The notes beneath the pieces were generated by a model that saw only the letters and a program-made list of their open reading frames with translations, searched no databases and was not told where the DNA came from. Below are positions 1 through 8,791 of a stretch of DNA of 64,000 nucleotides, one piece after another. Source of the DNA: Acidobacteria bacterium 13_1_20CM_3_53_8 (GTDB lineage Bacteria; Acidobacteriota; Blastocatellia; Pyrinomonadales; Pyrinomonadaceae); contig MNJR01000144.1 of the NCBI GenBank assembly GCA_001920415.1, positions 38,941 through 102,940 on the forward strand. The letters are read 5' to 3'. The number at the start of each line of letters is the position of its first letter. Within the stretch, counting starts at the first letter, position 1. The translations under genes and the position numbers were made by a program.

Positions 1-145
1 GGGCGATAACCCGCTCACAGGGAATTTCCTGCGCGAGCATGAAGAGTTGATGGTTCTTCTGTCGAACACAGTCTTAAATCTTGCCCATCCGAACCACGTG
101 CGCGAAGCTCTGGCCTCGCGCCGCATAGGCATGAGCGGGAAGTAA
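1..145 (+). CDS. 3' end of an unidentified gene (partial)
   Basis: An open frame runs in from the left edge (first full codon at base 2) and stops 11 bases before the next start. It encodes the last 47 residues of a protein, a mostly helical-looking segment rich in Leu, Arg and His that ends in MSGK. I do not recognise the family from so short a piece. It is co-directional with the export genes that follow, and the ribosome binding site of the next gene directly follows its stop codon, so it could be the upstream member of the same operon. The frame and stop are clear; the function is unknown. Confidence 0.6.
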   Translation, partial: GDNPLTGNFLREHEELMVLLSNTVLNLAHPNHVREALASRRIGMSGK

Positions 146-156
146 AGGAGTTTAGG

Positions 157-1269
157 ATGAAAAGGTCAATAAACTTTGCGCTCTGTTTTTCGCTTCTTGC
201 CGCTAGCGTTGTGCGCGCTCAGCAGCAGCAGCCCCCCATAATCGCTCCGCCGCAGAGCAGCAGCACGACGCACGCTCCGCAGCCTGCCTCTTCGCCGCAG
301 CCGCAGCCGACAACGCCCGCGCAGACTTCAACGCCATCAACTCAAACTAACGAAGCGTTACAAGCATCTTCCGCCGTCGTCGCTCAGTCGTCTTCCGTTG
401 TGGACGAGCGTTATCGCATAGGCCCGGGAGATTTACTTGATCTTCATGTATTGAGAGCGCCTGAGCTTTCCAGGGATTCGATTCGCGTGGATCAGCGCGG
501 GATGATACGAATTCCCATGATTGATTATGATGTTCCTGCTTCGTGTCGTACTGAAAGTGAGCTTGCGCAGCAGATTGCGACTATCTATTTGAGATACAAG
601 CGCAACCCGCACGTTGACGTTTTCGTCAAAGAGTACCAGTCGAAACCTGTGGCTGTGATTGGCGCTGTAACCCAGCCGGGCAGATTTCAGATGCAGAGGC
701 GCATACGCCTGCTTGAGCTACTCGCCTACGTTAACGGGCCGACGGAACACGCAGGCCGCACAGTGAACGTGATTCATGCTGGTGCCATCAATCAGTGCGA
801 CACTGCTGCTGTTAATCAACAGGCCGAAGATACTCAAAGCTTCGCCGCGTACAAATTGAGCGACCTGCTGCGCGGCGACCCGTCTGCGAATCCAGTAATC
901 AGTCCGGGCGATATAATCACTGTGCCGGAAGCAGAGCAGGCTTACGTCGTAGGCAATGTCGCAAGGCCAACAAACATTCTGCTCAGAGAGCCAGTTACAA
1001 TAACGCGCGCAATTGCCATGGCCGGAGGCGTATTGCGCGACACACGCACGGATCAAATTCGCATAGTCAGGCAGGTTCCCGGTAGCACACAGAAGAGCAC
1101 GATAATGGTTGACCTCAGAGCGATCAACCGCCAGCGTGCTGAGGACATTCAGTTGCAGCCCAACGACATAGTTGAAGTACAGGAGAGCGCTAGCAAGAGT
1201 CTACTGCGCAGCTTGCTAGGAACTATCGCGCCCGCAGTCTCGCAGCTTCCGATAAGGGTTATACCGTAG
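157..1269 (+). CDS. Wza-like polysaccharide export outer-membrane protein
   Basis: Probable outer-membrane channel component for exopolysaccharide or capsule export (OPX family). Residues 1-21 form a signal peptide ending in VRA; there is no clear lipobox, unlike E. coli Wza. Residues 22-80 are a Pro/Gln/Ser/Thr-rich linker. A Poly_export domain begins at YRIGPGDLLDLHV (about 86), followed by two SLBB-type segments, near 163 (VIGAVTQPGRFQM) and near 264 (AYVVGNVARPTNI). At 370 aa it is of usual size for the family. The start is supported by an AAAGGAG ribosome binding site 7-13 bases upstream. The tyrosine autokinase gene follows directly, the classic Wza-Wzc pairing. Confidence 0.93.
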   Translation: MKRSINFALCFSLLAASVVRAQQQQPPIIAPPQSSSTTHAPQPASSPQPQPTTPAQTSTPSTQTNEALQASSAVVAQSSSVVDERYRIGPGDLLDLHVLRAPELSRDSIRVDQRGMIRIPMIDYDVPASCRTESELAQQIATIYLRYKRNPHVDVFVKEYQSKPVAVIGAVTQPGRFQMQRRIRLLELLAYVNGPTEHAGRTVNVIHAGAINQCDTAAVNQQAEDTQSFAAYKLSDLLRGDPSANPVISPGDIITVPEAEQAYVVGNVARPTNILLREPVTITRAIAMAGGVLRDTRTDQIRIVRQVPGSTQKSTIMVDLRAINRQRAEDIQLQPNDIVEVQESASKSLLRSLLGTIAPAVSQLPIRVIP

Positions 1270-1321
1270 GGTTCGCGGTTTCAAAAACTTTCACAAAGAT
1301 TGATGCCGAGAATTGGATTTG

Positions 1322-1349
1322 AAGCGCTGGCGTTCGTTCGTCAGCGCTT
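1322..1349 (+). promoter_or_regulatory. stem-loop directly upstream of the kinase ribosome binding site
   Basis: An 8 bp perfect stem (AAGCGCTG with CAGCGCTT), extendable by three pairs including one G-T, closes a loop of about six bases. It ends two bases before the AGGAGA ribosome binding site of the tyrosine autokinase gene. No T-run follows, so it is not a classical terminator. It could be an mRNA processing or stability element between the export and kinase genes, or it could tune kinase translation. The structure is seen in the sequence; the role is inference. Confidence 0.45.
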
Positions 1350-1361
1350 GCAGGAGACAAG

Positions 1362-3806
1362 ATGAAAGAATCCCGTGAACTTATCACTAGAGTCAAGGAA
1401 GCTAATGAACTCGAAGTAGCTGGCGAGACATTCTCGCCAAGCCCGTCCGCCTATAAAGGCTATGACTCTGCTGCGGAAGATGAGGTTCACCTGCTGGACT
1501 ACTGGCGCTCAATACGTAAGCGCCTGTGGCTCGTTATAAGCATAACGGTATTGATGACCACGCTTGCGGCGATTTACATGGCGCGCAAGCCGGACATCTA
1601 CACGGCGCAGGCGCGCGTTCAGGTTGACCTTGAAAACATCAACCCGGCATTAGGTACAAACAGGAACGGCGTCAACATCAACTATAGGATAAGCGACCCT
1701 GCGTATTTCAACACGCAGTTGCAAATCTTGAACAGTCCCGGTCTTCTACGCCGCGTTGTGAAGACGCTAGACCTCGAACACAACCAGGCTTTCGTACATC
1801 CGCAGTCGCAGAGCAACCGCTCTACGTGGCAATCCATTCTACAGATGATCGGCCTCAGTCGCTCTTCAACGCAGGAGCAGAACCAGCAAGCATCGCAGGA
1901 CATACCTCTTACCACGAACGTGGCTTCAGCAGTTGCGAGCGAAGATTTGGCGGAAGCTAAACGGCTTCAGCCCTACGTCTCTATGCTTCAGGGAGGGCTT
2001 AAGGTTGATCCAGTCAAAGAGACTCGTCTGCTGATTAAAGAGACTCGTCTGATTGACATCTCGTTCACACATCAGGACCCGCAGGTCGCCGCGAAGATAA
2101 TCAACGCGCTTGCGGACACCTTTGTGCTCTCCAATCAGGAGAAGAGAAACGAGTCGAACAACACCACTGGCGGCTATTTGCAGCGGCGCATAGCAGATCT
2201 TCAAGGGGAGATTCGCTCAGACGAAGAGCGGCTGATTAACTACGCAAATCAACACCAGATTCTTTCGCTCGATCCGGGACAGAACACTGTGGTCGAGAGG
2301 CTAGCGGGATTAAACCGCCAGCTTCTTGAAGCGGAGAACCAGCGAAAGCTTGCGCAGGCGGTTTACGAGGCAAGCCTTCAGCCGGGCGCATCCGAAGCGC
2401 GAGCCGAAGATGCCAACAAGCAGATTCAACAATATGAAGCTAATCTCGTCGAGCTTAGAAGAAAGCGCGCAGAGCTTCTGGTGGAAAACACAGAAGAACA
2501 CCCGGATGTTCAGCAGGTTGAACAGCAGATAGCAGAGATTGAGCGCCAGCTTAAGGAAGCGAAATCTCACGCGGCAAACATTCTCACGACAAACCTGAAG
2601 ACCAATTACTTGCAGGCGAAAGCGCAGGAAGACTCACTGCGCGACGCATTCAACAAGCAGCGCTCTGAGACATTGGTGCAGAACGAGGCCGCCGTCAATT
2701 ACAACATCATCAAGCAGGGCATTGAGACCAACAAGCAGCTTCTCGACGGCCTGCTACAACAAGAGAGGACGAACGACGTTGTGGGCGAGGGAACGCCCAA
2801 CAACATTCACATAGTTGATTACGCGCTCGTGCCAGACGGGCCTGTTGGGCCAAACCGCACGCGCGTAGTGATGCTAGCCCTTGTGCTCTCGTTCGGCTTC
2901 GGCATAGGTTTCGCGCTCTTTCTGGATTACCTGGATGACACTGTCAGAACCGCCGACGATGTTGAAAAAGTTCTTCGCCTTCCGGCGCTCGGCGTCATCC
3001 CTTCAATCGAAGGAAAGACGCGTCGCAAGTTGCTGCCCTCGGTCGGCTCTCTTCAGATACGCAACGGCAAGGGCGGGATCAATCAGCCCGAACTGATATT
3101 CAGCACAGACGGTCGCTCATCGCTCGCAGAAGCTTACAGGCAGTTGCGCACATCCGTGTTGCTGTCAACCGCAGGCCGCGCGCCTAAGAGTCTTCTGGTC
3201 ACATCGAGCCAGCCAGCCGAAGGAAAGACCACGACCGCGACCAACATAGCAATCAGCCTTGCGCAAACGGGCGCGAGCGTTCTAATCATTGACGCTGATA
3301 TGCGAAGACCGCGCCTGCATACAATTTTCGAGACGGAGAATCGCAAAGGTCTAAGCACCTATCTGTCCAGCGACATGAGCGACGCCGAACTCTTGGACAT
3401 GATCGAGCAGCACGGGGCCAGCGGCCTTCATTACCTGACATCGGGGCCAGTCCCGCCAAACCCGGCTGAACTGTTAGGCTCAGAACAGATGCGCAAACTC
3501 CTCTCCTGCATCGAAAAAACATTCACGCACGTCATCATTGACTCGCCTCCCATAGCTTCGTTCACAGACGGCGTGCTCATCTCAACAATTGTTGACGGAG
3601 TGCTACTGGTCGTTCACGGCGGCAAGAGTTCGCGCCATGTTGTCAGGCGTGCACGCCAGGTGCTTCAGGACGTAGGCGCGAAAATCTTCGGCATAGTCCT
3701 CAACAACGTCAACATAAGCTCGCACGACCATTACTACTACCAGCGCTATTACCAGCAGTCTTACTACGATAGCGAAAATAAAGTCGCCCCAGAAGCTCAA
3801 GGGTGA
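1362..3806 (+). CDS. Wzc-like polysaccharide co-polymerase / tyrosine autokinase
   Basis: Inner-membrane BY-kinase that controls chain length and polymerisation by autophosphorylation of a C-terminal tyrosine cluster. The first membrane helix lies near residues 54-73 and the second near 503-525. Between them is a Wzz-type periplasmic region with long coiled coils (about 270-460). The cytoplasmic kinase domain has Walker A (SSQPAEGKTTT, about 615-625), Walker A' (LIIDADMRRPR, about 641) and Walker B (HVIIDSPP, about 723). The tail near 791-802 holds seven tyrosines in clusters (YYY, YY, YY). At 814 aa it has the fused proteobacterial-type layout. The ribosome binding site AGGAGA sits just before the start. 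No partner low-molecular-weight tyrosine phosphatase is visible in the window. Confidence 0.95.
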   Translation: MKESRELITRVKEANELEVAGETFSPSPSAYKGYDSAAEDEVHLLDYWRSIRKRLWLVISITVLMTTLAAIYMARKPDIYTAQARVQVDLENINPALGTNRNGVNINYRISDPAYFNTQLQILNSPGLLRRVVKTLDLEHNQAFVHPQSQSNRSTWQSILQMIGLSRSSTQEQNQQASQDIPLTTNVASAVASEDLAEAKRLQPYVSMLQGGLKVDPVKETRLLIKETRLIDISFTHQDPQVAAKIINALADTFVLSNQEKRNESNNTTGGYLQRRIADLQGEIRSDEERLINYANQHQILSLDPGQNTVVERLAGLNRQLLEAENQRKLAQAVYEASLQPGASEARAEDANKQIQQYEANLVELRRKRAELLVENTEEHPDVQQVEQQIAEIERQLKEAKSHAANILTTNLKTNYLQAKAQEDSLRDAFNKQRSETLVQNEAAVNYNIIKQGIETNKQLLDGLLQQERTNDVVGEGTPNNIHIVDYALVPDGPVGPNRTRVVMLALVLSFGFGIGFALFLDYLDDTVRTADDVEKVLRLPALGVIPSIEGKTRRKLLPSVGSLQIRNGKGGINQPELIFSTDGRSSLAEAYRQLRTSVLLSTAGRAPKSLLVTSSQPAEGKTTTATNIAISLAQTGASVLIIDADMRRPRLHTIFETENRKGLSTYLSSDMSDAELLDMIEQHGASGLHYLTSGPVPPNPAELLGSEQMRKLLSCIEKTFTHVIIDSPPIASFTDGVLISTIVDGVLLVVHGGKSSRHVVRRARQVLQDVGAKIFGIVLNNVNISSHDHYYYQRYYQQSYYDSENKVAPEAQG

Positions 3807-3810
3807 AAGT

Positions 3811-3907
3811 CAGTTTTCAGTTTTTAGTTTTCAGAAAGAAGCGAACCGGCTTTTACTGAAAACTCAAAACTACGAACTAAAAACTGAAAACTAAAAACTG
3901 AAAACTG
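3811..3907. repeat. palindromic heptamer-repeat element (CTgAAAA words)
   Basis: Two perfect 24-base inverted arms (3811-3834 and 3884-3907) are separated by 49 bases. The right side is a tandem array of seven 7-base units from 3856 to 3904 that vary around CTGAAAA (CTGAAAA, CTCAAAA, CTACGAA, CTAAAAA and so on). The element fills the gap between the kinase stop and the acyltransferase start; its right arm ends three bases before the ATG. As RNA it would fold into a 24 bp hairpin that could end or stabilise the kinase transcript. The same architecture, with different words, recurs at 27.8 and 41.2 kb. Confidence 0.85.
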
Positions 3908-3910
3908 TTT

Positions 3911-4396
3911 ATGCCGATTGCGCCAGACGTTTCTTTAGCCGAAGGCGTCAAGATTTATCAGCCCGATCTGGTCAACCTCTACGGCTGCACAATCGGGCGC
4001 GACACACGCATAGGGGCGTTCGTAGAAATCCAGAAGAACGCAATCATCGGCGCGCGCTGCAAAATCTCCTCACACACATTCATCTGCGAAGGCGTCGAGA
4101 TTGAAGACGAAGTCTTCATAGGTCACGGCGTCATGTTCATCAACGACCTTTACCCGCGAGCCACGACTGACGAAGGAAATCTACAGACTGAAAAAGATTG
4201 GAAGGTTGCTAAGACGCTGGTTAAGCGGCGCGCCTCAATCGGGAGCAATGCGACCATCTTGGGCGGAGTCACTGTCGGTGAAAACGCGCTGGTCGGTGCT
4301 GGTGCGATTGTCACGCGCGACGTTCAAGATTATGCAATCGTCGCTGGCTCGCCCGCTCGCATTATTGGGGACACGCGTGAGCGCGTTCACAGGTAA
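3911..4396 (+). CDS. hexapeptide-repeat acyltransferase (WlbB/WbpD-like)
   Basis: Left-handed beta-helix transferase, probably an acetyl-CoA-dependent N- or O-acetyltransferase acting on a nucleotide sugar. Hexapeptide repeats run almost throughout, for example IGRDTRIGAFVEI, IGARCKISSHTFI, IEDEVFIGHGVMF and the late IGSNATILGGVTVGENALVGAGAIV. The FINDLYPRA stretch with the preceding GHG resembles WbpD/WlbB, which acetylate UDP-3-amino-glucuronate sugars. The companion dehydrogenase and aminotransferase genes of that pathway are not in the window, so the substrate is open. At 161 aa it is short, as expected for the family. No good ribosome binding site is visible because the palindromic element abuts the start. 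Confidence 0.85.
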   Translation: MPIAPDVSLAEGVKIYQPDLVNLYGCTIGRDTRIGAFVEIQKNAIIGARCKISSHTFICEGVEIEDEVFIGHGVMFINDLYPRATTDEGNLQTEKDWKVAKTLVKRRASIGSNATILGGVTVGENALVGAGAIVTRDVQDYAIVAGSPARIIGDTRERVHR

Positions 4397-4494
4397 TTTG
4401 CAGCTAGATACAAATCGGTATTTCGATTCTATCGATTACTGTTCATATACCGTGAGATAAGCGGCTTTTAGATAGACTCAGAATTCAGAGCATC

Positions 4495-5982
4495 ATGTCG
4501 CTGACAGGGAAAGTCACCAGTGGAGTTTCGTGGCTAGGGGCAGCCTTTGTTGCACAGCGACTCACTATACTTGTGGTTACGGCTATTCTGGCTCGTCAGC
4601 TTTCGCCTGAAGATTTTGGTCTCATTGCGCTAACATTATTGGCGGTCAACTTCATCACCTACTTTCAGGACATGGGACTGTCATCTGCTCTCGTACAGCG
4701 CAAAGAGCTTGATAACGATCACCTGTCAACAACTTTTTGGCTGAATGCTGCTGCAGGGGTAGCTCTTGGCATAATCGGCTGCGGCCTGTCGCCGCTCATC
4801 GCCCTCATCTTCAGAGAGCCGCGCCTCACGCCTTTGCTCATCGCTATGATGCTGACGCTACCGATTAATGGGCTGGGCTGGGCGTCGAATGCTCTACTGC
4901 AACGAAAGCTAGTTTTCAAACAGATTTCGTTAATTGAATGTACGGCAGTGCTCATCTCAGGCGTTGTGGCGGTGATGCTGGCATTTGCTGGCGCGGGCGT
5001 ATGGGCGCTGGTTTCGCAGAACATCACTATGTCGCTGGCGAACACGGGCGGTCGCATTATCGCCGCACGCTGGCTTCCCCGATTCACATTCAGCATTCAG
5101 CGAGCACGTGAGCTGTTCTCTTTCAGCCTGAGCGCCTTCGGATATTTCTTAACCTATCACGGGATCCGAAACATAGACAATGCAATCGTCGGCGGCGTAC
5201 TCGGCGCGACGGCACTCGGCTACTACGCGCTCGCCTATAATTTAATTTTGATACCCGGCATAAGTATATGCGGTCTTATCGGTCGAGTGATGTTCCCAGC
5301 TCTTTCTTCTGTACAAGACGATCTCGCGCGATTTCGTCGCGCATATCTTCGTATGGCTCGAACCGTAACCGCTGCAACGTTCCCCCTTATCATCGGCCTG
5401 TGGGCGACTGCTCCGCTTTTCGTAACTACAATTTATGGGGAAAAGTGGATTGCGGTAATACCACTGTTGCGCATTCTTAGTGTTATAGGATTTTTTGAAG
5501 CCATAAGCATATGGGGAATGGCAGCATGGGCTTTAGGAAAGACTAAAATAACTTTCCACATGGCGCTCGTTTCTCTTGCTGCAATGACGGTAGCTTTTAT
5601 CGTCGGCGTTCGTTGGGGACTCCTCGGCGTTGCATGGGCTTATATTATTGTTAGCCCAATTATTTTCCTCTTACCCCACCTTCTTACGAATCATTTAATG
5701 AAATTGCGAATGCCCTCTCTACTTAAGGCCATCGCGCCGCCTTTTTGCGCATCATCTGTGATGGGCATTGCTGTCTGGTTTCTAATTGCGCGCGGAATAC
5801 AGTTCTTCACCTCACGTTGGATGAATCTCCTAAGCTTCATTGTTATCGGTGGGGTCATCTATTTCGCCACGCTTATAGTCCTAGCGATTGCCAACAGACC
5901 TGAGGGCGGCATTATCTCATGGGTCATGGGCCAGCATCTTGGAGAAATTGATGCGCCGCACACGCAAATCGTAAATTCGTGA
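4495..5982 (+). CDS. Wzx-type oligosaccharide flippase
   Basis: Multi-spanning MOP-superfamily membrane protein that would move lipid-linked repeat units across the inner membrane. The 495 residues contain about 12-14 hydrophobic segments. The N-terminal GVSWLGAAFVAQRLTILVVTAILARQLSPEDFGLIAL and the following DMGLSSALVQRKEL are typical of the WzxC/Polysacc_synt_3 branch. In this locus it belongs with the Wzy-like polymerase and the Wza/Wzc pair, which makes a Wzx/Wzy-dependent pathway the simplest reading. Its last codons overlap the start of the next gene by four bases. Confidence 0.93.
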   Translation: MSLTGKVTSGVSWLGAAFVAQRLTILVVTAILARQLSPEDFGLIALTLLAVNFITYFQDMGLSSALVQRKELDNDHLSTTFWLNAAAGVALGIIGCGLSPLIALIFREPRLTPLLIAMMLTLPINGLGWASNALLQRKLVFKQISLIECTAVLISGVVAVMLAFAGAGVWALVSQNITMSLANTGGRIIAARWLPRFTFSIQRARELFSFSLSAFGYFLTYHGIRNIDNAIVGGVLGATALGYYALAYNLILIPGISICGLIGRVMFPALSSVQDDLARFRRAYLRMARTVTAATFPLIIGLWATAPLFVTTIYGEKWIAVIPLLRILSVIGFFEAISIWGMAAWALGKTKITFHMALVSLAAMTVAFIVGVRWGLLGVAWAYIIVSPIIFLLPHLLTNHLMKLRMPSLLKAIAPPFCASSVMGIAVWFLIARGIQFFTSRWMNLLSFIVIGGVIYFATLIVLAIANRPEGGIISWVMGQHLGEIDAPHTQIVNS

Positions 5983-6998
5983 GAATGGGATTGCTAAAAA
6001 CAGACCACCCAATTCTGACAGAGAAAAGTAAACCCCGCGGACCCCGACTGGATAGCGCGCGAATTGATCTAATAAATTCGCGCGGAATCTGGAATTCGCG
6101 CGATCTCGTATTCGAAAATCATTGCGCATTCTGCTCGACAACTGACGCAAGGGAAGTTGCAATGCGAAGCGACGGCCTTTCGATTTACGAGTGCGAGGAC
6201 TGCGGCTTGGCATACGTTGATCCGCGCCCAACGCAAGAGGCTCTAGCGCGTTATTACAATGAGGGATACTTCAGCGGTGAGAAGGATTTCTTTAGGGGAA
6301 AAGACTACTGCGCAACGCGCGATGAGTCTATAGCAGACGGTCTCGTCACGGGCTACCAAGAGATCGTTTCCAACTTCGTGCTTCGGGAGAAAAAAATACT
6401 CGACATCGGGTGCGCATCTGGTAGCCTGCTCTATTCTTTAAAGAAACACGCCCCCGGTGAATTGGTTGGCATTGATGTCTCCGACTATCCTATTTCATTC
6501 GGGAGGGAGCGTTATAACCTAGACCTACGCTGCACATCGCTTGAGAATGCGCGTCTCCCAATTGCACATTTCGATCTAATCATGCTGATTGATGTACTCG
6601 AGCATGTCGAAAACCTTCATGGTTTCCTAAGAGAGATGAGGCGCTTGCTTGCATCAGGGGGCAGCATCTTCATCCTTACGCCTAACTTCGCCTCTTACGA
6701 ATTCGCCGGGAAAAGATGGCATTGCCTGCATCAGGACTTCGAGCACCTTCACTACTTCAGCCCGGAGAGCTTGAGAAAAATTTCGGCGCGAGCGGGCTTT
6801 CGCCTCTTGAAATACTGGACTTGGGGATTGCCTTTCAAGATTAGTTCGTATCCGAGAATCTTTCGTTACGGCCTGCACCGTCTTATGCATCCGGGCATTG
6901 CAATGAAAAATGCTTACTATAGCCGTAGGTACAGACGATTCTTCTCTCGGAATGAGATGGCTGGCCTTATCCTGTATGCCGTATTGTCGGCTGCTTAA
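5979..6998 (+). CDS. class I SAM methyltransferase with N-terminal zinc ribbon
   Basis: Probable sugar methyltransferase or C-methyl-type enzyme of the polysaccharide pathway. An N-terminal treble-clef/zinc-ribbon-like segment has two CxxC pairs (about residues 49-52 and 72-75, in CAFC and CEDC). The SAM-binding motif I ILDIGCASGSL lies near 140-150 and the acidic LIMLIDVLEHVENLH about 60 residues later. The start is GTG overlapping the flippase stop by four bases; an in-frame ATG two codons on is an alternative. The overlap implies translational coupling. Specific substrate unknown. Confidence 0.88.
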   Translation: MRMGLLKTDHPILTEKSKPRGPRLDSARIDLINSRGIWNSRDLVFENHCAFCSTTDAREVAMRSDGLSIYECEDCGLAYVDPRPTQEALARYYNEGYFSGEKDFFRGKDYCATRDESIADGLVTGYQEIVSNFVLREKKILDIGCASGSLLYSLKKHAPGELVGIDVSDYPISFGRERYNLDLRCTSLENARLPIAHFDLIMLIDVLEHVENLHGFLREMRRLLASGGSIFILTPNFASYEFAGKRWHCLHQDFEHLHYFSPESLRKISARAGFRLLKYWTWGLPFKISSYPRIFRYGLHRLMHPGIAMKNAYYSRRYRRFFSRNEMAGLILYAVLSAA

Positions 6999-7022
6999 GT
7001 TCCTGACGATTTAGCATCGAGC

Positions 7023-7050
7023 TTTCCACTAACGAAGTGGTCTATATAAT
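7023..7050 (+). promoter_or_regulatory. candidate sigma-70-type promoter
   Basis: A perfect TATAAT lies at 7045-7050, 16 bases after TTTCCA (four of six matches to the -35 consensus). It sits in the 69-base gap before the FkbM methyltransferase gene, 17 bases before its ATG. A small hairpin (CCACT/AGTGG) lies in the spacer. If real, it gives an internal promoter inside the methyltransferase series. Based on consensus only. Confidence 0.4.
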
Positions 7051-7067
7051 ACACCCGGAAGAGTCCC

Positions 7068-7904
7068 ATGCATCTAGCTGAAAAGCTGAGCATCGCAATC
7101 AGACACAATAAGCATCTGGAGCATTCCACATGGTTATGGAATAAAGTGCGACCGCTCTACGATAGGGTCGTCTCTATCACGGGGCATCGTGGGCTAAAGC
7201 GAGTTATCAACGACACTGATAGCATCCTCGTCTCTCCAAAGTGTCGCGGCGTGATTGAAGAGTACGAGCCAGATGTCTGGCGCTCTCTGATGGCTGAAAT
7301 CAGAGCTGGCGACTGGGTAGCAGACATTGGCACGTTCATAGGTCTTTACACGATCTCGCTCGGAAAGCGTGTCGGGCCAAAGGGCAGAGTCTTCGCCTTC
7401 GAGCCTGATCCCAGAAATTTCGCAATGCTGGAAGAGAACGTGCGGTTGAACGGTCTAGATGGCAGAGTAGAATTGGTCTGTGCTGCCGCAGGCTCAAGCG
7501 ACGGCGAGGTTTGCTTCGCTTCAGAAGCAATCGAGTCTCATGTCGTTCCGGGTATGATTGACGCAGCCGCAGACGGCAAACTGCGCGTCAAGTGCGTGAC
7601 GCTCGACAGCATCTTTGCAGATAATCGTCTTGACGTGATGAAGATTGACGTTGAGGGCTATGAGGAAAGAGTGCTTCAAGGGGCCAAGCGCTTATTGAGC
7701 GAGCGGAATCCTAGCCCGCGCGTGCTCTATATCGAAGTGCATCCTTATGCTTGGCCCGAAATCGGAACGACTAGCGATTCGTTGCTCGATCTTCTCAAGA
7801 ATTATCATTACGAGGTAGCGACATTGCAGGGAGAGCCGGTTCGCTCTATTTCACAGTATGGTGAAATCATCGCTCGAAAGGTCGGGACTGCTGAATGGAC
7901 TTGA
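7068..7904 (+). CDS. FkbM family methyltransferase
   Basis: SAM-dependent O-methyltransferase of the FkbM family, common in polysaccharide clusters where it methylates sugar hydroxyls. Motif I is WVADIGTFIGLYTISLGKRVG (about residues 83-102), followed by VFAFEPDPRNFAMLEENVRLNGL, the family's hallmark stretch. The later DVMKIDVEGYEERVLQGA (about 190-207) is the second hallmark. At 278 aa it is of normal length. A short untranslated gap precedes it and holds a candidate promoter. Substrate not determinable. Confidence 0.92.
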   Translation: MHLAEKLSIAIRHNKHLEHSTWLWNKVRPLYDRVVSITGHRGLKRVINDTDSILVSPKCRGVIEEYEPDVWRSLMAEIRAGDWVADIGTFIGLYTISLGKRVGPKGRVFAFEPDPRNFAMLEENVRLNGLDGRVELVCAAAGSSDGEVCFASEAIESHVVPGMIDAAADGKLRVKCVTLDSIFADNRLDVMKIDVEGYEERVLQGAKRLLSERNPSPRVLYIEVHPYAWPEIGTTSDSLLDLLKNYHYEVATLQGEPVRSISQYGEIIARKVGTAEWT

Positions 7905-8026
7905 CCGTTGAATCTTCATCTTCAGTCTGATTGTTTACCTGTCAGATAACAAGGGTTCTCCCTTAAAAGAGCAAGAGGGTCTTAATCCTGTCTTTAAGAA
8001 CAAGCGCTTATAACTACGTCCGGCTG

Positions 8027-8770
8027 ATGTGCGTGATGATGGGATTCAATCCCTATCATCTGAAGCGGAACATGGCCGAGACACCCCATTTTATTAAGGA
8101 CTTACTCGTGTACCGAAAGCTTTCGCAACAGCAGCAATTTCCTCTGCACTACAGCAATCTTTATCCGATTATGACGGACTTTGACGGAGAGGCTGGATGG
8201 GCTGGCGGGCCTTACTTTCATCAAGACCTATGGGCTGCCAGAAAAATTTATCATGCTCGTCCGGCGCGTCACATAGACATAGGGTCGCGCATTGACGGAT
8301 TTGTTGCGCACGTGCTCACCTTCATGCCGATCATCGTGATTGATATTCGTCCCCTTTCGAGCGATCTTCCCGACCTGAATTTTATTCAGGACGATGCAAC
8401 GCTGCTCTCTAACTTTGAGGATGATAGCGTCGAGTCTCTTTCAAGCCTGCATGCTATAGAGCATTTCGGTCTTGGGCGCTACGGCGACCCCGTTGACCCT
8501 GACGCCTGTTTCAAAGCGATGGCTTCGCTCGCACGTGTCCTGAAGCCCGGAGGCCGTCTCTATTTTTCCGTGCCTATTGGAATAGAGCGTGTCGAGTTCA
8601 ACGCGCATCGCGTGTTCTCGCCGAAGACTATTCTGCAAGCCTTCAATAAGCTGAGACTCCTCTCGTTCGCTACCGTTGACGACGCCGGGAAAATTGAGAT
8701 TGAAGCGAAGCCGGATGATTACAATGAAGCGCGTATGGCTTGCGGTCTCTTTGAATTCACGAAAGATTAG
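8027..8770 (+). CDS. DUF268-like methyltransferase-fold protein
   Basis: Resembles the DUF268 family, a divergent SAM-methyltransferase-like group often found in polysaccharide loci. The core runs from RHIDIGSRIDGFVAHVL (about residue 84) through IVIDIRPL and SLSSLHAIEHFGLGRYGDP to RVLKPGGRLYFSVPIG. The glycine-rich motif I is replaced by IDIGSR, which is usual for DUF268. Several start codons cluster at the beginning (ATG, GTG, ATG, ATG); the first is listed and the true start may be up to four codons later. The 122 bases before it contain no clear promoter. Confidence 0.8.
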   Translation: MCVMMGFNPYHLKRNMAETPHFIKDLLVYRKLSQQQQFPLHYSNLYPIMTDFDGEAGWAGGPYFHQDLWAARKIYHARPARHIDIGSRIDGFVAHVLTFMPIIVIDIRPLSSDLPDLNFIQDDATLLSNFEDDSVESLSSLHAIEHFGLGRYGDPVDPDACFKAMASLARVLKPGGRLYFSVPIGIERVEFNAHRVFSPKTILQAFNKLRLLSFATVDDAGKIEIEAKPDDYNEARMACGLFEFTKD

Positions 8771-8791
8771 AGTAGAGATAGATTCCAACGG

